In this document: positions 53,782 to 62,185 of the stretch, one piece after another
How the letters are laid out: each line of letters starts with the position of its first letter
How positions within the stretch are numbered: the stretch's first letter is position 1
DNA from: DATJPD01 sp035506575
GTDB taxonomy: Bacteria; Pseudomonadota; Alphaproteobacteria; CACIAM-22H2
DNA length: 64,000 bases
Assembly: GCA_035506575.1 (NCBI GenBank)
Contig: DATJPD010000177.1
Location: 1 to 64,000, forward strand
Reading direction: 5' to 3'
The notes under the pieces: generated by a model
The model's input: the letters and a program-made list of their open reading frames with translations, nothing else
The model's database searches: none
Told to the model about the DNA's origin: nothing
Translations under genes and position numbers: made by a program

Positions 53782-54960
53782 TTATTTGTACGGCTTCATG
53801 TGGCATTCGGAGGAGTACGCGTCCTTGTGGTTGGCGAACATCACGCCCTGGATCTTGCGGACGTATTGCCCGTCGCTGTCTTTGACGATCTTGAGGAGAT
53901 AAAAGTTCTCGATCGGGAAGTGGTTCGTGTTGTAGGTGAACTTCCCGCGCACCGAGGGGAAGTCCGCCTTGTCGATGCGCGCGATCATGCCCTTCCTGTC
54001 CTTGAGGTTGCCCTTCACGGCCTTGACCGCGTCGTCGATCTGGAAGATCGCGTCGAACTGCTGTGCCGCGTAGTACGACGGGATGTAGTTGTACTTCTTG
54101 CGGAACGCCGCCACGAACTCCTTGTTGCGCGGATTGTCGAGGTCGGGCGACCAGAAGCTCGCTTCGTAATTGCCGTCCGCCGCGGCGCCGATAGCGGGGA
54201 GCGTCGTCTCGTCGACCGTGAAAGCGGAGTAGAGCGGGATTTTGCCGCGCAGCCCCGCCTGGTCGTACTGCTTGACGAACTGGATGCCCATGGCGCCGGG
54301 CAGGAAGATGAACAGCGTCTTGGGATTGGCCGAACGGAGCTGGCTGATCTCGACCTGGTAGTCGGTCTGGCCGGGCTTGGTGAACACCTCGGCTGCGACC
54401 TTGCCTTTGAAGTAGCGCTTGAAGCCGTTGACCATGTCCTTGCCCGCCGCATAGTCCGGCGCGATCAGGTACACGTCGTCCATTTTCTGGTCGTTCATGT
54501 ACTTGCCCATCGCCTCGGGCGTCTGGTCGTTCTGCCAGGAGGCCGAGAAGTAGTTCGGCGCGCACATCGCACCCGCGAGTTCGTGCGGGCCGGCATTGGC
54601 GCCGATGAAGATGATGCCGGATTTGATGACCGGCTCGTAGGAAGCGAGCAGCACGTTCGACCAGATGAAGCCGGTCATGAAGTCGACCTTGTCGCGCTTC
54701 ACCATCTGCTCGGCCACCTGGCGGCCGACATCGGGCTTGAATTGGTCGTCGCCGAAGACGATCTCGGCCGGCTTGCCGCCAATCTTGTTGCCGAGCATAT
54801 CCATGGCGAGGTCGGCCGCGTCCTTCATGTGCTTGCCGATGACGCCCGCGGGGCCGCTCAAGGTCGTGACCAGGCCGATCTTCACCGCATTGTCGGCGGC
54901 CAGCGCCGGCGTCGCCAGGCAGCAAAGGGCCGCAAGCGCCGTCAAAATCCGTGCTTTCAT
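53782..54960 (-). CDS. Leu/Ile/Val-type ABC substrate-binding protein, possible aromatic-acid binder
   Basis: A 392-residue periplasmic protein, first gene of a five-gene importer operon. The signal peptide (MKARILTALAALCCLATPAL, cut after ALA) precedes AVKIGLVTTLSGPAGVIGKH. VYLIAPDYAAGKDMVNGFKR near 158 and PGAMGIQFVKQYDQAG near 220 are typical of the family. The operon is divergent from a BoxR-like regulator whose known relatives respond to benzoyl-CoA, so the ligand may be benzoate or a related aromatic acid rather than an amino acid; this is inference. A GGGGAGG site precedes the ATG. Confidence 0.9.
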   Translation of the reverse strand: MKARILTALAALCCLATPALAADNAVKIGLVTTLSGPAGVIGKHMKDAADLAMDMLGNKIGGKPAEIVFGDDQFKPDVGRQVAEQMVKRDKVDFMTGFIWSNVLLASYEPVIKSGIIFIGANAGPHELAGAMCAPNYFSASWQNDQTPEAMGKYMNDQKMDDVYLIAPDYAAGKDMVNGFKRYFKGKVAAEVFTKPGQTDYQVEISQLRSANPKTLFIFLPGAMGIQFVKQYDQAGLRGKIPLYSAFTVDETTLPAIGAAADGNYEASFWSPDLDNPRNKEFVAAFRKKYNYIPSYYAAQQFDAIFQIDDAVKAVKGNLKDRKGMIARIDKADFPSVRGKFTYNTNHFPIENFYLLKIVKDSDGQYVRKIQGVMFANHKDAYSSECHMKPYK

Positions 54961-54991
54961 CGATGCCTCCCCTGTTTGGACGTGCCCTTCG

Positions 54992-55020
54992 AAATTATTT
55001 TAAGTCTAAAATAATGTCCA
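54992..55020 (-). promoter_or_regulatory. Candidate promoter of the liv-type operon
   Basis: On the minus strand, TGGACA (55015-55020) and TAATTT (54992-54997) are 17 bases apart, giving a start near 54985 and a leader of about 25 bases. The spacer is almost wholly occupied by the palindrome at 54994-55015. Confidence 0.5.
54994..55015. promoter_or_regulatory. Perfect AT-rich palindrome, candidate operator
   Basis: Two perfect 9-base arms, ATTATTTTA and TAAAATAAT, flank AGTC. In a GC-rich genome such a run is conspicuous. It lies between the -35 and -10 of the liv-type promoter and just upstream of the boxR promoter, an ideal position for a repressor. It contains no TGCA, the core reported for BzdR-type operators, so the binding protein could be BoxR or another factor. 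Confidence 0.6.
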
Positions 55021-55037
55021 GGGTGCGCCATCGGCAC

Positions 55038-55043
55038 TATAAT
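55038..55043 (+). promoter_or_regulatory. -10 element of the boxR promoter
   Basis: A perfect TATAAT, 60 bases before the ATG at 55103. The hexamer 17 bases upstream (TGTCCA, 55015-55020) is a weak -35, which would suit a regulated promoter. An ATGCAT (55042-55047), containing a TGCA core, overlaps its end. Confidence 0.5.
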
Positions 55044-55102
55044 GCATACTCGCGGCGTTGCGATGCTTTAAAGAGCTGACCCGGACCCACGCTGGCGAGA
55101 TC

Positions 55103-56008
55103 ATGGCGCGACGCGAACAGCTTTCGAGAAAGCAGCAACAGGTCGAGGCCGGCGAGGCGGAGTTCCTGCGCAGCGTCGGCGAACGGATTCGCGAGGCGCG
55201 CTCCCGGCGCGGGATGTCCCGCCGCATCCTGGCGCGCGATTCCGCGGTGTCGGAACGCTATCTGGCTCAGCTCGAGGCCGGCCTGGGCAACATCTCGATC
55301 GCGCTTCTGCGCCAGATCGCGCACGCCATGGGCCTGCCCATCGGCGATCTCCTGCGCGAAGGGCCGGACCGCCCGGTCGAGCTGACACTGCTGATGCAGA
55401 CGCTCGGCCGTCTGTCGCCGCAGGAGCTGTCGCAAGCGCGCAAGCTGCTCACCGCGCAATTCGGCTCGGCGGCCGAGAGCGGCCGCCACCACCGCGTGGC
55501 CCTCATCGGGCTGCGCGGAGCGGGCAAGTCGACGCTCGGCGCCAGGCTCGCCAGGGACCTGCGCATGCCGTTCATCGAGCTCGACCGCGAGATCGAACGC
55601 GAGGCCGGCGCCAAGCTGGGCGAGATCTTCGACCTCTATGGCCAGGCCGCCTATCGCCGCTACGAGCGGCGGGCCCTCGACAGCGTCATCGAGCGCTTCG
55701 AGCGCGCGGTCATCGCAACCGGCGGCAGCATCGTATCCGAAGCGGCGACGTTCGATCTGCTGCTGTCGGCCTGCTACACGATCTGGCTCACCGCCGACCC
55801 CGAGGAGCACATGGCCCGGGTCATCGCCCAAGGCGACTTCCGCCCGATGGCCGGCAACGAAGAGGCCATGGACGATCTCCGCCGCATCCTGATCGGGCGC
55901 AACAGCCTCTACAGCAAGGCCGATGCGACCGTGAACACGAGCGGCAAGAAGCCGGAACAGAGCTACAAGGAGCTGCGCGCGCTCGTGGGCGACTTGTCCC
56001 CCTCGTAG
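55103..56008 (+). CDS. boxR: BoxR/BzdR-type regulator: XRE helix-turn-helix plus shikimate-kinase-like domain
   Basis: A 301-residue regulator. Residues about 20-80 are an XRE-type DNA-binding domain (VGERIREARSRRGMSRRILA, VSERYLAQLEAGLGNIS). From about 130 comes a shikimate-kinase-like domain with P-loop LIGLRGAGKSTLG, FIELDREIEREAG and IATGGSIV. In BoxR and BzdR this domain binds benzoyl-CoA and does not act as a kinase. These proteins repress aerobic or anaerobic benzoate genes until benzoyl-CoA builds up. No benzoyl-CoA catabolic gene is in the window; the divergent liv-type importer is the likely local target. The ATG is preferred to an upstream TTG at 55058. Confidence 0.9.
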   Translation: MARREQLSRKQQQVEAGEAEFLRSVGERIREARSRRGMSRRILARDSAVSERYLAQLEAGLGNISIALLRQIAHAMGLPIGDLLREGPDRPVELTLLMQTLGRLSPQELSQARKLLTAQFGSAAESGRHHRVALIGLRGAGKSTLGARLARDLRMPFIELDREIEREAGAKLGEIFDLYGQAAYRRYERRALDSVIERFERAVIATGGSIVSEAATFDLLLSACYTIWLTADPEEHMARVIAQGDFRPMAGNEEAMDDLRRILIGRNSLYSKADATVNTSGKKPEQSYKELRALVGDLSPS

Positions 56009-56011
56009 CGG

Positions 56012-58000
56012 TTACCAGCTCAGCGCCTGCGCCTTCGCCACGATCCGCTCGCGGTCCTCGGCCAGGAGATAGCCTTCCTTCTCGAGCGACGCGGCGGCAC
56101 TCGTCATCCGCGCCACGTAATCCGCCTTGCCGCGATAGCGCTCCTCGAGCGACGGCCGTGTGTCGTGCGTCTGCAGGCGCGCGGCTTTCGTCTTCGCGAA
56201 CGGAATATAAGAGCCGTCGAGATAGCACAGCTCGCCGACACCACCTGCGTCCTTGCTGCGCACGGCCCATCCGGTCGCGGTCGCCAGCGGCACCGTCACC
56301 TCGGGCAGACGCACGCCGCCGATCTCGTTTCCGTCTGCATCGACCTGCGGCACCAGCACCGCGTAGGCCTGGGCCGTCGTCTTCGGCAGCACGGTGTCGA
56401 TGATGCCCTTGCCGAACTCGGGCCCGTAGTCGAAGCGCGGCTTGCCGTTCGGCGTCTTCGGGCGCTCGACCCCCGCGACCTGGAACTTCCAGTCCTTCAT
56501 CACAACGAGCGAATGGTCGGCCAGGCGCGGATAGCGGCTCGGCGGCGGCTTGGTGCCGTCCTTCACCCAGCGGTCGAGCGCCAGCAGGAGCGCCCGCATC
56601 ACCGGCCGGCGGTCGGTCGGGTTCCACGGCTCGGCGCATACCCCTGACGGCATAGTCGCGAGGTCGACGTGCTGCGTGCTCGCCATGTGATAGATGCGCA
56701 CGTTGTCCGGGATCTTGCCGTCGTGCCGGCCGAGCCCGTCGGTGGTCACCAAAGATTCGCCGGACTGCCAGTATTCGATGCCGCTTTCGGTGTGGGTGAT
56801 CTTCGGGCAATCGTGGCGCTGGCTGCAGCGCGCGAGGATGCCGTCGCTGCGGCCAGTGAACGGATCCTTCTGCGTCTCGTAGGCGAACGGGAAATCGGTG
56901 TTGGGGAAGTACTGGAACCCGTGCCCGATGTTCTGCATGCGCTCGGGCTGGGCGAAGCGGAAATCGAGGAACGACCGCCCGGCGCCGATATGCACGTTCA
57001 TGCCCTCGAACACGGTCCGGCCGGATTCGTCCTCGTTGAACCCGCGATAGAGGAAGTCGCGAAGGTAGCGCCCGCTCTGCGAGGTGCCGTGCGCCAGAGC
57101 CCGCGTGAGCGCCGGACGGCCGCCGGCGGCGAGCGGATTGGCGGTGCCGGCATCGTCCGCCGCGGCGTGGCGCAGGAACGAGATCCAGTCGCGGGTGGCC
57201 GCGAGCCCGATGCCCGCCACCGGCGGATCCTGCGCCTCATAGACGAGCTGATAGATCCTGCCGATCGCGAACGGCGTGCCTGCCGGCAGCAGGCGGATCG
57301 TGTGCGCGTCCACGAACTCCCACTGGTTCGCCGCCAGCGCCTGCGGCGCGGCCGCGTTGCTGTCGCGCACGTAGAGCGTGGCCTTCTGCGCGGACGCCGC
57401 CACGGGAGTGAAGGAGAGCTTCGCCTGGGTGGTCTTGCTGTCGTTGAACAGGAACTCGTCCCACACCTTGCCGGTGATCGGCCCGGTCGCCCCGCGCGCC
57501 ACCGGCACGGTGAGACGGAGGTTGTGATTGGCATCCGGCAGGTCGTAGAGCCACCCGCTCCACACGACCGTGAAGCCTGTGCGCATGAGGAACCCGTTGC
57601 CGGCGTCCTCGGCCGTGGTCGGGTCGTTGGTGCGCGGGCCGCTGTTGAACTGGAACAGCGCCTGCTTGTTGCCGCGGTTGTTGACGTCGTAGAGGAGTGC
57701 TCCGTTGCCGGCGGCCAGGTTCAGCGGCTTCAGGATGTAGAAGTCGGACGAATATTCGACCAGGCCCTTGGCGTTGCGCGGCGCCTTGTCGAGATCGACG
57801 ATGCCGGCGTTGAGCGGGGCCGCGGGATCGAGCTCGCCGGTGAACCGGCCGACCAGCTTCTCGTAGGGCCCCACGGCGCCGAAGCTTTGGCCGCCGGCGA
57901 ACGGCTCGTGGCGCGTGATCTCGATCTTGGTGACCCCCGCCTCCGCACCGTGCGCGAGCAACAGGCCTATGAGGCCGAGCGATAGGGCCTTACCGAGCAT
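56012..58000 (-). CDS. Secreted alpha/beta hydrolase domain protein (Abhydrolase_10-like)
   Basis: A 662-residue protein with an N-terminal signal peptide (MLGKALSLGLIGLLLAHGAE). The nucleophile elbow is in AHGTSQSGRYLRDFLYRGF near residue 310 (G-x-S-x-G), fitting a serine hydrolase. The N-terminal half has VGPYEKLVGRFTGELDP and LLYDVNNRGNK, hallmarks of this large-hydrolase family. QHVDLATMPSGVCAEPWNPT near 440 may carry the catalytic His. The substrate is unknown, perhaps an ester. It is convergent with boxR (3-base gap) and has a GGGGGGAAG ribosome-binding site. Confidence 0.85.
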   Translation of the reverse strand: MLGKALSLGLIGLLLAHGAEAGVTKIEITRHEPFAGGQSFGAVGPYEKLVGRFTGELDPAAPLNAGIVDLDKAPRNAKGLVEYSSDFYILKPLNLAAGNGALLYDVNNRGNKQALFQFNSGPRTNDPTTAEDAGNGFLMRTGFTVVWSGWLYDLPDANHNLRLTVPVARGATGPITGKVWDEFLFNDSKTTQAKLSFTPVAASAQKATLYVRDSNAAAPQALAANQWEFVDAHTIRLLPAGTPFAIGRIYQLVYEAQDPPVAGIGLAATRDWISFLRHAAADDAGTANPLAAGGRPALTRALAHGTSQSGRYLRDFLYRGFNEDESGRTVFEGMNVHIGAGRSFLDFRFAQPERMQNIGHGFQYFPNTDFPFAYETQKDPFTGRSDGILARCSQRHDCPKITHTESGIEYWQSGESLVTTDGLGRHDGKIPDNVRIYHMASTQHVDLATMPSGVCAEPWNPTDRRPVMRALLLALDRWVKDGTKPPPSRYPRLADHSLVVMKDWKFQVAGVERPKTPNGKPRFDYGPEFGKGIIDTVLPKTTAQAYAVLVPQVDADGNEIGGVRLPEVTVPLATATGWAVRSKDAGGVGELCYLDGSYIPFAKTKAARLQTHDTRPSLEERYRGKADYVARMTSAAASLEKEGYLLAEDRERIVAKAQALSW

Positions 58001-58125
58001 GAGCGCTTCCCCCCGAGTTCCGATGCTTTGAGGGAAGGCTAACGGTCACGCGGCCGAGGGGCAAGCTGGGGCGGCTCAGCCGGCCGCGAGATCCCGCCCG
58101 GTGCGGTCGCGATCGGCTCTGTGCA

Positions 58126-59226
58126 TCACATCGTGATGACGCTCCGGATGACCTCGCCCCGCTTCAGCGCTGAGAACCCGTCGTTGATCTCGGCAAGCGC
58201 GATGCGCCGGCTGATGTAAGGGTCGAGCTGCAGCCGGCCGTCGAGATAGAGCCGGCCCAGGGCCGGGAAATCGACGGACGGCCGCGCGCCGCCGTAGCTC
58301 GAGCGCACGATGCGCTTCTCGCCCATCAACGAGCCCCAGCGGAACGCGACCTCGCGCTCGACGTTCACCTTGCCGAGCCACGCCACCTGCGCGCCAGGCC
58401 GCGCCACCTCGACCGAGAGGCGAAACGCCGCGTCCGTCCCGGCGGCCTCGATCACCACGTCGGCGCCGCGCCCGCCGGTGAGCCGTTTGACCTCGCGGAC
58501 GGCGTCTTCTTGCTGCGGATCGATCGCATGGCTGGCCCCGAGCTTGACCGCGAGCTCGCGCTTGGCCGCCACCGGGTCGATCGCGACCACGGCACCGGCG
58601 CCCGCGATGCGCGCCCCCTGCACTGCGCTGAGGCCCACGCCGCCGCAGCCAAGCACGGCGACCGCCGCCCCCGGCGCGGGCCGCGTGACCTTGAGTGCCG
58701 CCCCGGCGCCGGTCATCACCCCGCAGCCGATCAGGCACGCGCGGTCGAATGGAATCTCGGCCGGAACCTTGATCGCGCTCTGCGCCGGCACGATGGCGTA
58801 CTCGGCGAAGGACGCGAGATAGAACATGTGGTGGAGGGGGCGGCCGTCCAGCGACAGGCGCGGAACCCCATCGAAGGGCACCGCCTGCGGACCGAGCCCG
58901 AGGTAGGTCTCGCACAGGATCGGCTCGTCCTGGCTGCAGTAAAAGCAATGGCCGCAATGCGGGTTCCACGACAGGATCACGTGGTCGCCGGAGGCGAGGC
59001 CGGTCACCGCCGGGCCGACCGCCTCGACAGTGCCGGCCGCCTCATGGCCGAGGACGATCGGCAGCGGATAGGCGAGCTGCCCTTCGATGACCTCGAGATC
59101 GGTGTGGCAGAGGCTGGTGGCGCGGATGCGCACCGCCACGTCGTCCGGTGCGCGCAGGTCGGCCTCGACGCGCTCGATCGTCAGCGGCTTGTGGACTTGA
59201 TGCAGGACCGCGGCGTTGAACTTCAT
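58126..59226 (-). CDS. Zinc-dependent alcohol dehydrogenase (class III-like MDR family)
   Basis: A 366-residue medium-chain dehydrogenase that oxidises an alcohol or reduces an aldehyde with NAD(P). Catalytic zinc ligands: Cys in ATSLCHTDLE near 40, His in LGHEAAGTVE near 61, Cys in IGCGVMTGAG near 168. The structural zinc site is a four-Cys lobe, CGHCFYCSQDEPILC near 95-109. The Rossmann motif is AVLGCGGVGLSAVQGA near 190, followed by VVAIDPVAAKRELA, whose Asp favours NAD over NADP. The adjacent hydrolase suggests joint breakdown of an ester to an alcohol and then an aldehyde, as an inference. Confidence 0.92.
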   Translation of the reverse strand: MKFNAAVLHQVHKPLTIERVEADLRAPDDVAVRIRATSLCHTDLEVIEGQLAYPLPIVLGHEAAGTVEAVGPAVTGLASGDHVILSWNPHCGHCFYCSQDEPILCETYLGLGPQAVPFDGVPRLSLDGRPLHHMFYLASFAEYAIVPAQSAIKVPAEIPFDRACLIGCGVMTGAGAALKVTRPAPGAAVAVLGCGGVGLSAVQGARIAGAGAVVAIDPVAAKRELAVKLGASHAIDPQQEDAVREVKRLTGGRGADVVIEAAGTDAAFRLSVEVARPGAQVAWLGKVNVEREVAFRWGSLMGEKRIVRSSYGGARPSVDFPALGRLYLDGRLQLDPYISRRIALAEINDGFSALKRGEVIRSVITM

Positions 59227-59310
59227 TTTTTGGCCTCGCGCCGGGCGGGCGTCTCCGTGCTCCCGATTATATACTCAACCCGGCGGTTTGGTTCCGCGCA
59301 CGGAGGTGTC

Positions 59311-59640
59311 ATGAAGATTCCCGATTGCCCGTTCACCGTGACCGACTGGACGCGCGTGCCCGCGACCGAGCATCCGGGCACATCGGGCACGGCCCTGTGG
59401 CGCACCCTCGACATCGGCGACCTGCGCGTGCGCATGGTCGAATATTCGCCGGGTTATCTCGCCGATCACTGGTGCCAGCGCGGGCACATTCTCTACGTGC
59501 TGGAGGGCGAGCTCGAGACCGAGCTCGAAGGCGGCGACACGGTCACCTTACGCCCCGGCATGAGCTATGAGGTCTCCGACGGGCGCAGCTCGCACCGCTC
59601 GCGCACCAGGACGGGCGCCAAGCTGTTCATCGTCGATTGA
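59311..59640 (+). CDS. Small cupin-fold protein, DHCW-motif type
   Basis: A 109-residue single-domain cupin. The motif YLADHWCQRGHILYVLEGEL near residue 49 gives His and Cys at the usual metal positions, then LRPGMSYEVSDG near 79 forms the second cupin motif. GGAGG at 59302-59306 precedes the ATG. No enzyme activity is known to me for this group. It is divergent from the alcohol dehydrogenase; the 84-base gap contains overlapping TATAAT-like elements around 59266-59275. Confidence 0.85.
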   Translation: MKIPDCPFTVTDWTRVPATEHPGTSGTALWRTLDIGDLRVRMVEYSPGYLADHWCQRGHILYVLEGELETELEGGDTVTLRPGMSYEVSDGRSSHRSRTRTGAKLFIVD

Positions 59641-59794
59641 CCCGGCACATCCGCACGGTTGCGGCCGCGCGGAGGTGCCGTGCGTTGGTTAATTCGGGTT
59701 CGCGTTTTTTTAATCGTCGCCCCCTTAGGCTTCGGCCAATCGCAGGCCGCTCCGCTCCCGGTCCAGGCCAGGCGGAACGAACAAACGCGACGGA

Positions 59795-60274
59795 ATGGCG
59801 ACCCGGCAGTTTCAGATCATTTCCAGCAAGGATTTTCTGCCCGCGGGCGTGCACGACGACCTGTGGCAGTTCCTGGCGTATTGGCGCGCCAAGGCCGCGA
59901 CCCGCCTGCCGCGCCGGCGCGAGATCGACCCGCTCGACATCGCACGGCTGCTGCCGCGCATCTGTCTGCTCGACGTCGAGCCGGCCGACTTCCGCTTCAG
60001 CCTGGTCGGCGAGGAGATCACCGCGCGTTACGGTCAGATCAGGGGCAAGAGTCTCGGCGAGCTGATGAGCGGGCCCGAGCTCACGCTCACGCTCGAGGAG
60101 CACCGGCTGTGCGTGACCACGCAGCTCCCGGTCTTCAGCCAGAACTCGATGCAGTCGGCGAGCCCCGGCGACCAGCACGTCTATCAGCGCCTGCTCACGC
60201 CGTTCGCGGCGGACGGCGACGTCGTGGCGTGCCTCGCCGGCGTCATCGTCTTCCGCGCGGAAAAGATGGCCTAG
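59795..60274 (+). CDS. PAS-domain protein (PAS_5 type)
   Basis: A 159-residue stand-alone sensor-like domain. Family marks are YWRAKAATRLPRRREIDPLD near residue 30, ICLLDVEPADFRFSLVGEEI near 58 and GQIRGKSLGELM near 80. Such single PAS_5 proteins are common in Alphaproteobacteria and have no known ligand. There is no attached kinase or output domain. Its TAG stop shares a CTAG with the convergent methyltransferase. Confidence 0.85.
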   Translation: MATRQFQIISSKDFLPAGVHDDLWQFLAYWRAKAATRLPRRREIDPLDIARLLPRICLLDVEPADFRFSLVGEEITARYGQIRGKSLGELMSGPELTLTLEEHRLCVTTQLPVFSQNSMQSASPGDQHVYQRLLTPFAADGDVVACLAGVIVFRAEKMA

Positions 60275-61026
60275 CGCCGGGATCCGGTCGCGGACACCCA
60301 GCACTGCGCGAACATGCCGCCGCTCGAGCGGCTCCAGGCGCGGAACGTCGTGGCGGAGGTCAAATCGCCCGCGCGCTCGAGTTGCAGCGCCAGATACTCG
60401 CCGATGAACGTGAGCGATGGATAGCACTCGTAGCGCGCCGCCATCGTCACGTCCGCGAACCCCGCGGCACCCAGAAAAGAGCCGAGCTTGCGGCCCACCC
60501 GAACGTCGCCGCCGTTCTTCGACTGCAGCGCCGTGTAGGCGTCGACCGCCGCGCTGAGGGCGGGCGACGGCGGCGCCAGAACGAAGCCGCCCCAGTCGGG
60601 ACTGCACACGCCCGCGATACCGCCCGGCTTCAGCACGCGGCGGATCTCGCCGACCGCGCGTGCGGGGTCGGACAGATGCTCCATGAGCGCGTGGCTGAAC
60701 ACCCGGTCGAAGCTCGCATCGGCAAACGGCAGCGCATAGCAATCCGCCGTCCGGAACTCGACATTGGCAACGCCGCGCGCCCCGGCGGCGGCGCGCGCGT
60801 GGTCGATCTGGGTGGCGCCGAAATCAACGCCGATCACTTTGGCCGGCGCACACGCGGCGGCGATGCCGAGGGTGATCGAGCCCGGGCCGCAGCCGCAATC
60901 GAGCACGGTCAGGCCGGGGGCAAGATACGGAGCAAAGAATGCCCCATGCGAGTCGAGGGAGCGCGTCGCCATGAAGTCGGTCGCATTCTGCGAATGTCCG
61001 GGCGTGTAAACGTCGCTGGTCGACAT
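60271..61026 (-). CDS. Class I SAM-dependent methyltransferase (Methyltransf_11 type)
   Basis: A 251-residue protein starting at ATG 61026 (MSTSDVYTPGHSQNATDFMA). Motif I is VLDCGCGPGSITLGIAAA near 41, then VIGVDFGATQIDHAR, SFDRVFSHALMEHLSDP near 110 and RVLKPGGIAGVCSPDWGGFV near 131. It is 25 bases downstream of the ugpC-like ATPase on the same strand and may belong to that operon, which is unusual company. Substrate unknown. Confidence 0.85.
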   Translation of the reverse strand: MSTSDVYTPGHSQNATDFMATRSLDSHGAFFAPYLAPGLTVLDCGCGPGSITLGIAAACAPAKVIGVDFGATQIDHARAAAGARGVANVEFRTADCYALPFADASFDRVFSHALMEHLSDPARAVGEIRRVLKPGGIAGVCSPDWGGFVLAPPSPALSAAVDAYTALQSKNGGDVRVGRKLGSFLGAAGFADVTMAARYECYPSLTFIGEYLALQLERAGDLTSATTFRAWSRSSGGMFAQCWVSATGSRR

Positions 61027-61051
61027 CGGGGGTCTCCGGGCAGACCCGCGC

Positions 61052-62164
61052 CTAGCCTGCCGCCCTCTGCCGGCCCGCATCGGCCGCGGGCGAGCCATCG
61101 AGCCGCGCGCCCGTGTTGGTGTCGAAGAGGTGGACGTGCTCGGGCGCCACGCTCAAGGGCAGGGTCTCGCCCTCGGCCACCTGCGCGTTCCCGGGCAGCC
61201 GCACCGTGAACGTCTGGTTCTCGGGCGCCAAATGTCCGTGCACCACAGTGTCGGTGCCGAGCGCTTCGACGAGGTCGACCACGAGGCGGAACGCGCCCGC
61301 CTCGTCGGGTGCCACGTGCTCCGGGCGGATGCCGACCGTGACCGCCTGGCCATCCTCGCCGGGAATCGGCGCCGGCAGGTCGAGCCTGACCCCGCCCGGC
61401 AGGTCGAGGAAGCGGCTGGTGCTGCCGCGGCGTGCCGGCAGCATGTTCATGGCCGGCGAGCCGATGAAACCGGCGACGAACATCGTGGCCGGCCGCGCGT
61501 AGACCTCGAGCGGCGTGCCGACCTGCTCGGCGCGCCCGGCGTTCATCACCACGAGACGGTCGGCCAGGGTCATCGCTTCGACCTGGTCGTGGGTCACGTA
61601 GATCGAGGTGACGCCGAGGCTCGCGTGGAGCTTCTTGATCTCGATGCGCATCTGCACGCGCAGCTTGGCGTCGAGGTTGGACAACGGCTCATCGAACAGG
61701 AACACCGCCGGCTCGCGCACGATGGCGCGGCCCATGGCCACGCGCTGGCGCTGGCCGCCCGAGAGCTGGCGCGGCTTGCGCTCGAGGAGCTCGCCGAGCT
61801 GCAGGATGTCCGCGGCCTTGCGCACGCGAACCTCGATTTCGCTCTTGGCCATGCCGCGGATCTTCAGCCCGTAGGCCATGTTGTCGTGGACACTCATGTG
61901 CGGATAGAGCGCGTAGTTCTGGAACACCATCGCGATGTCGCGGTCCTTGGGCTCCAGCCGGTTCACCACGCGCTCGCCGATGCTGATCTCCCCGCCCGAG
62001 ATCGTCTCGAGCCCGGCGACCATGCGCAGAAGCGTCGACTTGCCGCAGCCCGAGGGACCGACCACGACGATGAACTCGCCGTCGGTGATCGCGAGATCGA
62101 CGCCGTGGATCGCCTGGTGGCCGGCGTAGGACTTGGTCACGCCGCGCAGCAGAACCCCGGCCAT
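61052..62164 (-). CDS. ugpC: Sugar/glycerol-phosphate ABC transporter ATPase (UgpC/MalK family)
   Basis: A 370-residue ATPase. Walker A GPSGCGKSTLLRM near 36, signature LSGGQRQRVAMGRAI near 134, Walker B PAVFLFDEPLSNLD near 154 and the D-loop/H-loop TSIYVTHDQVEAMTLADR. The C-terminal regulatory (TOBE) domain from about 240 is complete (VTVGIRPEHV). It serves the permeases at 62186 and 63036. MalK-type ATPases serve many sugars, so the symbol reflects the operon type rather than proof of glycerol-3-phosphate transport. Confidence 0.92.
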   Translation of the reverse strand: MAGVLLRGVTKSYAGHQAIHGVDLAITDGEFIVVVGPSGCGKSTLLRMVAGLETISGGEISIGERVVNRLEPKDRDIAMVFQNYALYPHMSVHDNMAYGLKIRGMAKSEIEVRVRKAADILQLGELLERKPRQLSGGQRQRVAMGRAIVREPAVFLFDEPLSNLDAKLRVQMRIEIKKLHASLGVTSIYVTHDQVEAMTLADRLVVMNAGRAEQVGTPLEVYARPATMFVAGFIGSPAMNMLPARRGSTSRFLDLPGGVRLDLPAPIPGEDGQAVTVGIRPEHVAPDEAGAFRLVVDLVEALGTDTVVHGHLAPENQTFTVRLPGNAQVAEGETLPLSVAPEHVHLFDTNTGARLDGSPAADAGRQRAAG

Positions 62165-62185
62165 GTCAGCTCTCTCCGGATCGGA

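Noticed and set aside
52837..55014. A 725-codon plus-strand open frame opposite the liv genes
   Set aside because: It is antisense to well-supported permease and binding-protein genes, is dominated by Asp/His/Arg/Val, and has no motif.
54994..55015. Palindrome as a terminator for the liv operon or boxR
   Set aside because: It is AT-only, sits upstream of both genes and inside promoter elements, so an operator fits better.
61027..61098. Longer start for the methyltransferase at 61098
   Set aside because: The extra N-terminus (Arg/Pro-rich) overlaps the end of the upstream ATPase gene and is unlike the family; the ATG at 61026 gives MSTSDVYTPGHS.
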